64,000 nt of DNA from Poriferisodalis sp965208895 (GTDB lineage: Bacteria; Actinomycetota; Acidimicrobiia; Acidimicrobiales; Poriferisodalaceae). This document shows positions 16,096-25,068 of the stretch, in pieces. Where the stretch lies: assembly GCF_965208895.1 (NCBI RefSeq), contig NZ_OZ242363.1, positions 1,860,001 through 1,924,000 of the forward strand, given 5' to 3'. Every line of letters begins with the position of its first letter. The stretch's first letter is position 1. Below the pieces are notes generated by a model. It saw only the letters and a program-made list of their open reading frames with translations, was not told where the DNA came from and did no database searches. Made by a program: the position numbers and the translations under genes.

Positions 16096-18528
16096 TCAGC
16101 GCAGGGCGCCGGCTTGCTCGAGCGTTGCGATCTCGTCTCCGCTGAGCCCCAAAACCTCGGTGAGCACTTGGTGCGTGTGCTGGCCCAGCGTGGGAGCCGG
16201 CGCTCGCACGCCGTTGGTGCCGTCAGTCAGGCGCCATGGGATGCCGACGTGGCTCATCTGGCCCACCACGGGGTGATCCAGGCGCTCGATCAGCCCGCGA
16301 TCCGTCAAGTGCGGGTTCGCTTCGAGCGAGCGGGAGCTGAGCGAGGGGAATGCGGGCACGCCGGCGGCCTGCAGCAACTCGGTGACGTCCCACTGGTCGC
16401 GCTCGCGGGTCCACGCACCGAGGAGCTTGTCCAGCTCGGTCTCGTTGGTCTTGCGATCGGCGGCCGTCGCGAACCGCTCATCCGCTGGGTCGATGCCGGT
16501 GACCCTCGCCAGCGCAGCCCACTCGGTCTCGGTGACGCAGCAGATGGCAACCCAGTCGTCGTTGCCGGCGCAGCGGTACAGGTTGTGGGGTGACCACAGG
16601 AGGTCGAGGTTGCCCGTCGGAGCGGGTTGGGTGCCGCTGAGCACCCATTCCATCCAGCCCTCGGCGGTGCACGCCGTGGTGGCCTCCCACATGGACGTGT
16701 CGATGAACTGGCCCTCGCCGGTGCGTCGGCGCGCCACCAGAGCGGCGACCAGCGCGTAGGCCGTGGCGATCCCCGCTGCGGGGTCGCCGAGCGACACGCC
16801 GAGCTCGTCTGCATCCGCACCGGGATAGCCGGTCATCGACGCCAAGCCCGACAGCGGCCCCGTGGTGGGCCCGTAGCCCATGTAGGACCGGTAGGGGCCG
16901 TGCTGGCCGTACCCGCTGATGGCGCCCACGATGACGTCGGGACGCTCCGCGGCCAGCGCCTCATAGCCGAGACCCCACTCGTCCATGACACCGGTGGCGT
17001 AGTTGGACACCACCAGGTCGCACGACAGTGCCAACCGCTTCGCCAGCGCTCGGCCCTGCGATGTGCCCAAGTCGATGCTGATGCTCTGCTTGGCTTGGCC
17101 GTACTGGTTGAAGTAGCCGTTGGTGTCGAGCGTCGGGTTGTGACGGCCCGATTGTGTCGGCAGGCGGCGGCCCAGGTCTGGTCGGGCCGACGACTCCACC
17201 TTGATCACCGTCGCGCCAAGGTGCGCCAGGTGCAGCGTGCAGTACGGGCCCGCCCAGACCCACGTGAAATCGGCGACCGTGACGCCGTCGAGCGGGCGAT
17301 CCGGCGGTGTCACCGAAGGCGCCGCGGGGGCTGGCCTTGCGTGTGCTGATGTGGCTGCACCCTCGAAGCCCGCGCCGTTGTGCTCGCCCAGAGCGGGCGC
17401 CGGTCGACGGATGGACCACCATGAATTCGTGAGCCGTGAGGGCGCGCCGGGCACGGTGATGTCACCCAGTCCTGGCTGGTCGTAGGTGACGAGGAAGTCG
17501 CGGGCAGCCAGATGTTCGTCGGCAGCCATCTGCGCGACGGTGTTCACCGGCGCGAATGCCAGCCGCTCTGCCTGACCCCGATGGAACAGCTCCATCACCG
17601 GCTGGGCGGCGATCCACTCGCCGAGCCACATCCGCAGCAGGTCCTCGTTCTCGAATCGGCCCTCGAGCGTGGCGAAGATGTCCATGTCGGCCCACTCCGG
17701 CCGTCCCATGAAGTCCTTCAGGCGTTCCCACTGGTCGGCTTCGACGCACACCAGGAAGATGTGCCCGTCGCTGGTCGGGAAGATCCCCCACGGGTTGAGG
17801 ATGCGAGCACCCAGACGGCTGGGGTTCTCGCCCCGGTAGGACCAGCTGATGAAGGCCGCTTCCAGCATCCCGACCACGTAGGACATCTGGGCGAAATCGA
17901 TGTGCTCGCCGTGACCGGTGCGTTGCGCCCGGTCGACCGCGGCGAGCGACGCGCACGCTGCAGCGAAGCCGGACTGGAACGCGGCTTGGTGGCCGTGGGG
18001 CTTCAGCGGGGGCAGCTCAGGGTCGTCCACGCAGCCGGGGGTGAGCCAGCCCCAGCCGCCGCCGTGAACGACCTGCAGCTCGGTGGCTCGCCAGTTCGCG
18101 TACGGACCGGTCTGCCCGAATGGCGTGATCGACATCGTCACGAGCGACGGATGCTGCGCCCGCAGCGACTCGGGCACCAAGCCGTGCTCTGTCGCGAACT
18201 CGGGCACAAGGTCATGCACGAACAGGTCCGCGTCGGCGAGCAATTCGTGCAACGTGGAGCGGCCGGCGGGATCGTCGAGATCAGCCTCGACGCTGCGCTT
18301 GTTGGTATTGATGGCAGCGAACAGGCCGCCCATCTGGTCGGGGGCAGACTCATCCCCACCTGTCGTGCCCGCAGGGAACGGACCACGGCGGCGTGCGGCA
18401 TCGCCGTGCGGTGGCTCGACCTTGATGACATCGGCGCCGAGGTCGGCTAGCAGCTTGGCCGTCCACGGAGCCGCCACCATCTGTCCCAGCTCGACGACAC
18501 GTATGCCGTCGAGACCGCGCGCAGTCAT
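16096..18528 (-). CDS. Double CaiB/BaiF CoA-transferase (two fused domains)
   Basis: About 810 residues made of two family III CoA-transferase domains. Domain 1 runs from GIRVVELGQMVAAPWTAKLLADLGA-type sequence through INTNKRSVEADL to about residue 400. Domain 2 begins VTVADFTWVWAGPYCTLHLAHLGATVIKVE and runs to the end, with QYGQAKQSISIDL and TGPLSGLASMTGYP. Fused proteins of this length are known in actinobacteria and should transfer CoA between carboxylic acids. ATG at 18528 chosen; 18543 is also possible. A leaderless position next to dodecin suggests a monocistronic unit. Confidence 0.9.
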   Translation of the reverse strand: MTARGLDGIRVVELGQMVAAPWTAKLLADLGADVIKVEPPHGDAARRRGPFPAGTTGGDESAPDQMGGLFAAINTNKRSVEADLDDPAGRSTLHELLADADLFVHDLVPEFATEHGLVPESLRAQHPSLVTMSITPFGQTGPYANWRATELQVVHGGGWGWLTPGCVDDPELPPLKPHGHQAAFQSGFAAACASLAAVDRAQRTGHGEHIDFAQMSYVVGMLEAAFISWSYRGENPSRLGARILNPWGIFPTSDGHIFLVCVEADQWERLKDFMGRPEWADMDIFATLEGRFENEDLLRMWLGEWIAAQPVMELFHRGQAERLAFAPVNTVAQMAADEHLAARDFLVTYDQPGLGDITVPGAPSRLTNSWWSIRRPAPALGEHNGAGFEGAATSAHARPAPAAPSVTPPDRPLDGVTVADFTWVWAGPYCTLHLAHLGATVIKVESSARPDLGRRLPTQSGRHNPTLDTNGYFNQYGQAKQSISIDLGTSQGRALAKRLALSCDLVVSNYATGVMDEWGLGYEALAAERPDVIVGAISGYGQHGPYRSYMGYGPTTGPLSGLASMTGYPGADADELGVSLGDPAAGIATAYALVAALVARRRTGEGQFIDTSMWEATTACTAEGWMEWVLSGTQPAPTGNLDLLWSPHNLYRCAGNDDWVAICCVTETEWAALARVTGIDPADERFATAADRKTNETELDKLLGAWTRERDQWDVTELLQAAGVPAFPSLSSRSLEANPHLTDRGLIERLDHPVVGQMSHVGIPWRLTDGTNGVRAPAPTLGQHTHQVLTEVLGLSGDEIATLEQAGALR

Positions 18529-18628
18529 CGAAGCGCGCAGCATCGGACGACGCGACCCGTGGTCGCGCCCGAACCGCGCGCGCCGCTACGGCTGCGCTGT
18601 TGGCCGGACGTGGGCAAACCCGTGCGGC

Positions 18629-18838
18629 TCAAGGCGACTCGTGCTTGAACGACAGCCGGACCTTGGTGCGAAAAGCTGAAATCGCGCCTGCCTCGATCAC
18701 CACGTCCTGCTCGACCACCTCGGCGACCCGGAGATCTCGCAGGGTCTTGGAGGCTTCGGTGATCGCATTCTGCGTCGCTTTCTCCCATGACTCGTCGCTC
18801 GTACCGATTAGCTCGATCACGTTGTAGACGCTGCTCAT
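18629..18838 (-). CDS. Dodecin (flavin-binding)
   Basis: 69 residues from ATG 18838, preceded by AAGGAGAAACC; the upstream extension of the frame is spurious. MSSVYNVIELIGTSDESWEK, ASKTLRDLRVAEV and AFRTKVRLSFKHE give the whole dodecin fold, including the Trp that stacks on the flavin. Dodecins form hollow 12-mers that store or buffer riboflavin/FMN and protect from photoreduction. It is divergent from a second dodecin-domain gene. Confidence 0.93.
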   Translation of the reverse strand: MSSVYNVIELIGTSDESWEKATQNAITEASKTLRDLRVAEVVEQDVVIEAGAISAFRTKVRLSFKHESP

Positions 18839-19040
18839 TGGTTTCTCCTTGGGGTCCGACATTCCGTCCCGACCCATTGCTGGGCCGTCGAGTCCGGCGC
18901 CGCAGGACGCCACTGCCGATTCTGCTCGCCCGCCGGCGCGCAGTGTGCCGCACGAACGCGGTGTGCCCTACAGTCTGCCCCACCGGAGCACACCGCTTCC
19001 CGCTCGCAGGAACGAACCGCACACCGAACAGGTCCAGATC

Positions 19041-19805
19041 TTGAACGAATCACCTCAGCGCAACCGCAACGCTGTCGAGAAAGTCATCGTGCTGGTCGCG
19101 GCAAGCCGGATTTCTTGGGAGGACGCGGCACGTCGAGGTGTTGCTGAAGCAACCAAGACGATCCGCGACTTGTCGGTGGCGCACGTCGAGGAGCGCGACG
19201 TGATGATTGTGGAGGGCGAGATCGCCCTCTACCGCATCAAGCTGCGTGTGGCGTTCCGCGTCGACCGGATGCGGCCTGGCCTGACACCGGGTGCACCCGA
19301 TGTAGAAGTCACGCGTTGGCTCATCGTCGCGAACCAAACCTTGGGAACCGGTGAGGTCGTCGCCGAGATCGACCGGCTGAACTCCCATGGCCCGTGTGAA
19401 TTCCACCTGCTGGTGCCGATGACCCATTCGAAGAGTTACGCCCGGGCCCGGCGACTGTCGATGCTGGCAGCCGATCCGGTGACGGGAATCCCCTCTGAGC
19501 ATGTGCCGGCCGCGGACTACTTGGGGCCTGACACGCTGGGCATGGAGCAAGCTCAAAAGCGGCTCGACGCACAGCTCGCGAAGATCGCGGCGGCGTCATA
19601 CGCGGCAAGCGGCGAGCTCGGTGACCCTGATCCGCTGCGGGCGATCCAGGCGGTGCTGTCGCGTGCCAGCTTCGACGGCATCATCCTGTCGACTCTGCCC
19701 GCCGGGGCATCCCGGCTGGTGGGAGCCGATCTGCCGTCGCGGGTGCGCCGCCTCACGAACCTGCCGGTGACGTACTTGCCCGGCAAGGAACCCGGCGAGC
19801 TGTAG
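19041..19805 (+). CDS. Dodecin-domain protein fused to a USP-like C-terminal domain
   Basis: About 254 residues from TTG 19041 (the frame extends to 18849 but that part is antisense to the dodecin leader). Residues about 10-80 are a dodecin domain (VEKVIVLVAASRISWEDAAR, EATKTIRDLSVAHVEERDVM, YRIKLRVAFRVDR). The rest has DPDPLRAIQAVLSRASFDGI-type sequence ending ILSTLPAGASRLVGADLPSR and LPVTYLPG, resembling nucleotide-binding universal-stress-like domains. The two dodecin genes face away from each other and may share control. The fusion suggests flavin storage linked to a stress-sensing or nucleotide-binding module. Confidence 0.75.
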   Translation: MNESPQRNRNAVEKVIVLVAASRISWEDAARRGVAEATKTIRDLSVAHVEERDVMIVEGEIALYRIKLRVAFRVDRMRPGLTPGAPDVEVTRWLIVANQTLGTGEVVAEIDRLNSHGPCEFHLLVPMTHSKSYARARRLSMLAADPVTGIPSEHVPAADYLGPDTLGMEQAQKRLDAQLAKIAAASYAASGELGDPDPLRAIQAVLSRASFDGIILSTLPAGASRLVGADLPSRVRRLTNLPVTYLPGKEPGEL

Positions 19806-20036
19806 TCGGGTCCCGTTGCCGTAGCGCCGAGTCCTGTTCACGGGGCCGAGCCGATACGCGAAGGCGTTGCCTGGGCGGCCCGTGAAGGCCAGCATCAATA
19901 GCGGCAGACAACAGGGACCGCGCGAGGATGAGTATCGCTCGGCGCGGCTTCGACGGCACTGCGCAGCACGAACCATGGGTTCGCGGCGATGATGTCGGAC
20001 GCTGATACGGGATCAGGCCGGCACGGGGAGTTGAGC

Positions 20037-20879
20037 ATGGCGACGACTGGAACAGATGCAGGATCACGCACGCACGCCGAACGGCGCGCTGCCGCACTCG
20101 AGGTGTTCGAGCGCTTCACCAACGGCGAGTTCGACGCTGAGCGGGCTCAGCGGGCGATGGCCAAGCGTCACGGCGCCTTGGGCACGTTCGCCTTCGACGT
20201 CGTCATGGGCGACGTGTGGTCGCGGGACGGGCTGTCTCGACGCGACCGCAGCCTCATCGTCATCACCGTTCTTGCCACGATCGGTTCGAGCGAGGAACTC
20301 TCGCTGCACACCGACGTCGGGTTGAACCACGGGCTGACGCGCACCGAGATCGAGGAGATCCTGATCCAGGTGGCCGCCTACGCGGGCTTCCCGATGGCGA
20401 TGGCAGCGTCGCGAGTGGTCGACGACCGGTTCCGGACGCGCGACGGGGTCGAGCGGCTGCCAGAGCGTTCGGGCGCCGCTGAACTCGACGACGACGAGCG
20501 GGAGCGGCGCGCTGCGGAGGTGCGCGGCACCCTCACGGCAGGCCGCGCGTCAACCGATCCCACCCAAGACATGGCGCGTCTCGTGGAACATCTCGGCGAA
20601 GTCGGACGCATCGCCTATCACTGGGCGTTCGGAGACCTCTGGTCGCGAGAGGAACTGTCGCGGCGAGATCGCAGCATCGTCGTCATATCGATCCTGACAG
20701 TGCTGAGCCGAACCGACGAGCTGGCATTCCATGTGCCGGCTGGCCTCAACCACGGTCTGTCGCGCACCGAGATCGAAGAAATCATGGTGCAGATGACCAT
20801 CTACGGCGGCATCCCCCGTGCCGTCGAGGGCTACCAAGCGATGAAGAAGGCCTTCACAAAGATCGATGCTCGCAGCTAG
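20037..20879 (+). CDS. Tandem carboxymuconolactone-decarboxylase (CMD) family protein
   Basis: 280 residues from ATG 20037. Two CMD repeats: residues about 30-125 (DVVMGDVWSRDGLSRRDRSL, EELSLHTDVGLNHGLTRTEI) and about 180-275 (HWAFGDLWSREELSRRDRSI, DELAFHVPAGLNHGLSRTEI). There is no cysteine at all, so it is not an AhpD-type peroxidase; the His in NHGL and the Arg/Glu pattern fit the PcaC-type lactone decarboxylase side. The gene is followed by a short tandem array formed from its own 3' end. Confidence 0.88.
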   Translation: MATTGTDAGSRTHAERRAAALEVFERFTNGEFDAERAQRAMAKRHGALGTFAFDVVMGDVWSRDGLSRRDRSLIVITVLATIGSSEELSLHTDVGLNHGLTRTEIEEILIQVAAYAGFPMAMAASRVVDDRFRTRDGVERLPERSGAAELDDDERERRAAEVRGTLTAGRASTDPTQDMARLVEHLGEVGRIAYHWAFGDLWSREELSRRDRSIVVISILTVLSRTDELAFHVPAGLNHGLSRTEIEEIMVQMTIYGGIPRAVEGYQAMKKAFTKIDARS

Positions 20880-20933
20880 CGCCGCGACGAGATCGACGCT
20901 CGCAGCTAGCCAGCCGGAAGATCGGTGCTCGCC
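20861..20933 (+). repeat. 30-bp tandem array starting in the CMD gene 3' end
   Basis: GATCGATGCTCGCAGCTAG (20861-20879, last codons plus TAG) recurs as GATCGACGCTCGCAGCTAG at 20891-20909 and, truncated, as GATCGGTGCTCGCC at 20920. The period is 30 then 29 bases. As with the arrays at 4301 and 5148, the stop codon of the preceding gene is inside the unit. Confidence 0.85.
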
Positions 20934-20977
20934 ATCGGCACTGCGGCGAACGATTTCGTCGCATCACGCAAGAATCC

Positions 20978-21059
20978 GATTTGGTAGATCGAATTTGTCT
21001 GATTTGGTAGATCAGTTGAGTCCGATTTGGTAGATCAGAGCATGCGAAAACGGTAGATT
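20978..21059 (+). repeat. Four iterons, exact 23-bp period, upstream of ATPase copy 2
   Basis: GATTTGGTAGATC occurs perfectly at 20978, 21001 and 21024. A fourth degenerate copy at 21047 keeps GGTAGAT in phase. The 10-base spacers differ. The last copy ends 7 bases before the ATPase ATG, where the ribosome site should be. The core is unrelated to that of the array at 15931-16011, but the copy number and period are the same. Confidence 0.92.
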
Positions 21060-21066
21060 ACGCTCT

Positions 21067-22368
21067 ATGTCCGCTGATGAGGGGTTCGGGGCCACGTCAA
21101 CCCTGACGCCAGCGGGCTACAGCGACCGCATCGCTGAGACGAATGCTGCCCGCGTGCTGCGAACAGCTCGCGCGCTGCTCATCGAAGGGCCGAAGGGCTG
21201 CGGCAAGACATGGCTGGCGAAACGCTTCGCCAGCAGCGAGGTGCTTCTCGAACAGAACCCCGCCGCATTCGCGCTGGCTCAAGCCGAACCTCACCGGGTT
21301 CTCGATGGCGCCACTCCTCGGCTGATCGACGAATGGCAGCGCGTGCCCGCACTCTGGGGTGTCGTCAGAGGAGCGTGCGACGCTCGAGCAGCCGCAGGCC
21401 AGTTCATTTTGACCGGCTCCGCTACGCCATCCGATGACCTTACCCGGCACTCGGGAGCGCTGCGCATCCAGCGGCTTGCTCTACGGACCATGTCACTTGC
21501 TGAACGAGGACTGTCAACCCGAGAGGTGTCGCTTGCCGGACTCTTGCGCGGGGAACCCGCTGCCGCAGGCCCGACCGGGCGCGGCGTGCCCGAGGCAGTC
21601 GATGCGCTGTGCCGCGGCGGATGGCCAGGGCTCGGCGACAGCATGTCGGTACGAGACGTGACCGCAGCACTGAGGGGCTATCTCGAAGATATTGCACGAA
21701 CCGACATACGTCAGGTCGACGGCGTCGCCCGTGATCCCGTGCGAGTGCGGGCACTGCTGCGCTCGCTGGCACGCAATGTCGGGACCGCGGCGAGCCTGAA
21801 CAAACTGGCCGCCGAAGCCAGCGCTTTCGCCCCGCTAGGGCGCCACTCGCTTCGTGCCTATCTCGATGCACTCGAACGACTTCATGTGCTGGAGCCGCTG
21901 ACGGCATGGCCAACGCACTTGCGCTCCCGGACGCCGCTGCTGTTGAGCCCGAGACATCACTTCACCGATCCGTCGCTGGCTGTGGCTGCGCTCCGAGCCC
22001 AACCCGAAGGGCTTCTGGCAGACACCGAGACCCTCGGCCTCCTCTTCGAATCGCTCGTCATCCGGGACCTACGTATCTACGCCCAAGCCGCCGACGCCGA
22101 GGTGTACGCATTCCGAGACACTGCCGGCAGTGAAGTCGATGCCATTGTCGATGCCGGCGACGGCCGCTGGATCGCAGTCGAAGTCAAGCTGGGCGGAAGC
22201 GAGCAGATTGAGCAGGCTGCTCATTCGCTGCTGCACGCGCACGGCAAAGTGGATGAAACCAAGATGGGCAGAGCGACGAAGCTCGTCGTTGTAACGGCGG
22301 CCGACGGCTATTCCTACGAACGCCCAGATGGCGTCTCAGTGGTGCCATTGTTCGCTCTCGGACCGTGA
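21067..22368 (+). CDS. AAA-type ATPase with DUF4143 C-terminus (copy 2)
   Basis: 433 residues. Walker A GPKGCGKT at 41-48, Walker B-like PRLIDEWQ, ILTGSATPSDD as sensor 1, then the DUF4143 region with LFESLVIRDLRIYAQ and EVDAIVDAGDGRWIAVEVKL, a D...ExK nuclease-like signature. It is clearly paralogous to 14609-15880 along its full length but diverged. No normal Shine-Dalgarno is visible because the fourth iteron occupies that place, so occupation of the array should block translation as well as transcription. Biological role unknown. Confidence 0.9.
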   Translation: MSADEGFGATSTLTPAGYSDRIAETNAARVLRTARALLIEGPKGCGKTWLAKRFASSEVLLEQNPAAFALAQAEPHRVLDGATPRLIDEWQRVPALWGVVRGACDARAAAGQFILTGSATPSDDLTRHSGALRIQRLALRTMSLAERGLSTREVSLAGLLRGEPAAAGPTGRGVPEAVDALCRGGWPGLGDSMSVRDVTAALRGYLEDIARTDIRQVDGVARDPVRVRALLRSLARNVGTAASLNKLAAEASAFAPLGRHSLRAYLDALERLHVLEPLTAWPTHLRSRTPLLLSPRHHFTDPSLAVAALRAQPEGLLADTETLGLLFESLVIRDLRIYAQAADAEVYAFRDTAGSEVDAIVDAGDGRWIAVEVKLGGSEQIEQAAHSLLHAHGKVDETKMGRATKLVVVTAADGYSYERPDGVSVVPLFALGP

Positions 22369-22495
22369 GAAACCGCAAGCGTCATCCGCGAGAAGACCCC
22401 GGGTATCCGGCGCTGTGCTGACGTACAGAAACGGCGCAGGTGCTGCGATCTTCGCCAATTGCTGCATGCCACCGACGATAACGACGGACCCGCAC

Positions 22496-23278
22496 TCAGA
22501 AGGTGCCGAAGCGGGCTTGGGCGTCCTTGCTGGTGATCGATCTGGCCGAGGCGTCGCCGTCGAACTCGGACAGGTCGCCGAGCCGGGCGACTTGGGCGTA
22601 GCCGCGCAGTTGGTGTTTGGCCATCTGGACTGACAGCGCTGGCAGATCGAGCAGGCGGGCTACCCAGCGTTCTACGGCGGCGTCGAGTTCGTTTTCGCCG
22701 TCGCAGACTTCGTGTGCCAGCGCCCACTCTGCAGCTTTGCGCCCGTCGATGCGCTCGCTGGTCATGACGAACTGGCGGGCTCGCGACATCCCGAGTTCGG
22801 CGATCAGCCGCGGCGTGGCACCCCACGGCAATGGCACCCCGAGTTCCACCTCGGGCACGTACCAGAGTGCGTTGGCCTCGCTGATGCGGAAGTCGCAACT
22901 GGTGGCGAAGCAGCACCCGCCTCCGATGGCGTGGCCGTGCACCCGTGCGATTGTGACGGCTTCGCAGTCCTCGATGGCCCGTGCTGCCCGCCGCCCGAGT
23001 TGGTTGATGTAGCGGGCCTCGCGGTCGTTCGCCGCGGCCGGCGGCTGTTCCTTGCGGTCGGCACCGGCACAGAACGACTTCCCGCGCCCGCCGAGCACTA
23101 CCACCCGGTACTGCGTCTGCGCGTTCAGGGCCAGGAACAAGTCGCCGACCTCGCGGATCATCAACTGGTTGTGCGCATTGCGCGACTCCGGCCGGTTCAG
23201 CCAGACCCGCAGCGTCTCCCCTTCAGGCACCAACTCGATGGTCTCGGGCGACGGCAACTCAAACGGCAACAAGCTCAT
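22496..23278 (-). CDS. Enoyl-CoA hydratase/isomerase family protein
   Basis: 260 residues (ATG 23278; another ATG at 23287). Crotonase fold with SFCAGADRKEQ and HGHAIGGGCCFATSCDFRIS. The position of the first catalytic Glu (GGGCEL in hydratases) reads CCF here. The second Glu is kept in PEVELGVPLPWGATPRL, where GGT has become GAT. This pattern argues for an isomerase, dehalogenase-like or hydrolase activity rather than simple hydration. It stands alone between an ATPase gene and a nuclease operon. Confidence 0.85.
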   Translation of the reverse strand: MSLLPFELPSPETIELVPEGETLRVWLNRPESRNAHNQLMIREVGDLFLALNAQTQYRVVVLGGRGKSFCAGADRKEQPPAAANDREARYINQLGRRAARAIEDCEAVTIARVHGHAIGGGCCFATSCDFRISEANALWYVPEVELGVPLPWGATPRLIAELGMSRARQFVMTSERIDGRKAAEWALAHEVCDGENELDAAVERWVARLLDLPALSVQMAKHQLRGYAQVARLGDLSEFDGDASARSITSKDAQARFGTF

Positions 23279-23329
23279 GCCACCCATCCTTGCCGGTTCC
23301 GCCCACAGGTGTTCGGCCTCATCGGATGC

Positions 23330-24508
23330 CTATTCCGGCGCTGCGTCGGCGGGCCCGGCACCATCGGCAACGGATTCAGTTGCGTCTGTCTGTTCGGCAC
23401 ACGGAAGGACGATGTCTCGGACACGCTCGACCTGCGCGACGACATCTTCGAGGACATCGGCGTACTCCACGCCGGTCGGCAGCCGCAGCGGGATCCACAT
23501 GTGCTTTCCAGGACTCCAGAAGTGCTTGACGCCGCCGTCGGCTCTGATGGCATCGATATCCTGCTGCCGATTGCGCCAGAAGCGCAGCCACAGCGGCGTG
23601 ATTCCCCGCTTCGCCCACTGTCTGCAGCTGACGCACAGTGCGTGATCACCCGTCGTCCGGCTGCCGTCTTTCGAGCGGAATTTGAAGTACCGCAAGTAAC
23701 CGTCGGGTTGCGGCGCGGCCTTGAGACCCTTCGTCGTCATCCAATCCTGCCCCCAGACCACGTCATCGACGACCCGGTTGAAGTCCAGAATCCGCTGGGG
23801 AACCGCTCCGTTGAAATCCTTTGCGTGCAGGGGCGCAAATGCCTTGTCGTCCTCAGCGTTGGCCAGGCTCTTCAGTTGCCGAATGTTGTGGACCATCGAC
23901 GTGTCAACTGACTCCAGATGGTCGAGCAGCGTGCCCCAGCTCATCAACGCGATGCGATGTTCGGCGCTGCCCCCGCTGGGGTTGCGCTTCTCTTTGTCGT
24001 ACGCAGTGGCAACCTTCATCGGTCCGACGTCGCGGGTCGGCCCAAGATGCAGGCCGCACCGATCCCCGTCGAACTGTCGTTCGATCTTCTTCCATAGCGT
24101 TTCGATGCGAACCTCAGGAGCGACGAAGAGCAGCATCGCTGGCCCGTCGGAGCACAGGTGCTTGACATATTCGCTCGCCTGACCGCGCAGAAGTGCCGCC
24201 CAGAACTTCGATTCAACGATCAGGCGTATACGACCATCGGCGTCATAGCCGACGAGATCCAGCCGCATCGATCCGCTGCCGCCATACGCACTGAGATCCA
24301 GCCGCTCCTTGGCGGAGGCGTGCACTTGAGTCTTGGCATTCTCTAGCGGCTCTAGCTCGCAGTCGCCGTCGCTCACGAGTTCGACCAGCGCCTTGCGACA
24401 CTGCTCCGACATGTTGAGGATGTAGGCGAGCGCGTCGGTGGCTGCGTCCTCAACCTGGGGCGTCAGCTTCGGCACCAGATGACTGAGCAGTGAGTGATCT
24501 TCGGGCAT
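23330..24508 (-). CDS. PD-(D/E)XK nuclease-family protein
   Basis: 392 residues. The core MRLDLVGYDADGRIRLIVESK at about residues 80-100 gives D-X(n)-VESK, the classic PD-(D/E)XK active site, followed by a Gln (LLRGQASEYVKHL), also usual. An N-terminal helical region (LTPQVEDAATDALAYILN) precedes it and the C-terminal half has CVSCRQWAKRG and many aromatic residues. It overlaps the upstream 24508-24918 gene by a base, so they form an operon. It probably acts on DNA in defence or repair; the specific system is not recognised. Confidence 0.8.
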   Translation of the reverse strand: MPEDHSLLSHLVPKLTPQVEDAATDALAYILNMSEQCRKALVELVSDGDCELEPLENAKTQVHASAKERLDLSAYGGSGSMRLDLVGYDADGRIRLIVESKFWAALLRGQASEYVKHLCSDGPAMLLFVAPEVRIETLWKKIERQFDGDRCGLHLGPTRDVGPMKVATAYDKEKRNPSGGSAEHRIALMSWGTLLDHLESVDTSMVHNIRQLKSLANAEDDKAFAPLHAKDFNGAVPQRILDFNRVVDDVVWGQDWMTTKGLKAAPQPDGYLRYFKFRSKDGSRTTGDHALCVSCRQWAKRGITPLWLRFWRNRQQDIDAIRADGGVKHFWSPGKHMWIPLRLPTGVEYADVLEDVVAQVERVRDIVLPCAEQTDATESVADGAGPADAAPE

Positions 24509-24918
24509 CAGGAGGTCTCCGGTCGGTTGGTCCAGTCATGCGCGGGCGAGGTCGGGTAGTCGTTGTGACGGCCGGTGTCGCCGGGCTGGATCACGAAGTC
24601 TCGCCTGTCTCGGTATAGCAGGGCACGGTTGATGACGTAGTTGTCCTCGCCGGCGAGCGGGTCGATCTTGCGGTAGTCGGTCATCAGCCAGTACTTGTGG
24701 TCGCCGACGAACAGGTACGTGTTGGTCATGCGGAAGAAGCGGCCCGCCACGCCCTCGCCGGCATGGAACCGGGCGCAGATTGCCGCGAGCAGCTCGCGCT
24801 GGTCGTCCTTCTCGCTCAGCACGTACTCGTGCGGCCACGTGTCCCGGTAGGTCACTGCCTCGCGCCACGGCGCATTCTCGATGAGTTCAGTCAGTTGCGT
24901 CTTCATGACCGACAGCAT
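24508..24918 (-). CDS. Conserved hypothetical protein, nuclease operon partner
   Basis: 136 residues from ATG 24918, an ATG also kept in the truncated copy (25979). LTELIENAPWREAVTYRDTW, HEYVLSEKD, ICARFHAGEGVAGRFFR and NRALLYRDRRDFVIQPGDTG are the visible features. I know the pattern from conserved hypothetical proteins but no function. Immediately followed by the PD-(D/E)XK nuclease gene. A second, 3'-truncated copy lies 0.9 kb upstream, with VapBC between them. Confidence 0.75.
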   Translation of the reverse strand: MLSVMKTQLTELIENAPWREAVTYRDTWPHEYVLSEKDDQRELLAAICARFHAGEGVAGRFFRMTNTYLFVGDHKYWLMTDYRKIDPLAGEDNYVINRALLYRDRRDFVIQPGDTGRHNDYPTSPAHDWTNRPETS

Positions 24919-24924
24919 CGCGAA

Positions 24925-25033
24925 GGGGTGCGACACACTCGCCTTCGCGCCGCCCATCCTTGCAACCGCGGTCACCATCACTGGCGAAGCCGCCTCCGGG
25001 GTGCGACACACTCGCCTTCGCGCCGCCCATCCT
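24925..25033 (-). repeat. Exact 36-bp direct repeat, two copies
   Basis: 24925-24960 and 24998-25033 are identical over 36 bases (GGGGTGCGACACACTCGCCT and on), 73 bases apart, in the leader of the nuclease operon and just behind vapC. A degenerate version of the first bases recurs at about 25984 beside the truncated gene copy, so the repeat may mark duplication junctions. Confidence 0.85.
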
Positions 25034-25068
25034 CGCTGCTTCGACGCTGCGCTGTCGGCTCTCGGATG

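Noticed and set aside
20978..21059. Iterons as a CRISPR array
   Set aside because: Repeat unit of 13 bases with 10-base spacers and only four copies; no cas genes. Period and position fit operators, not CRISPR.
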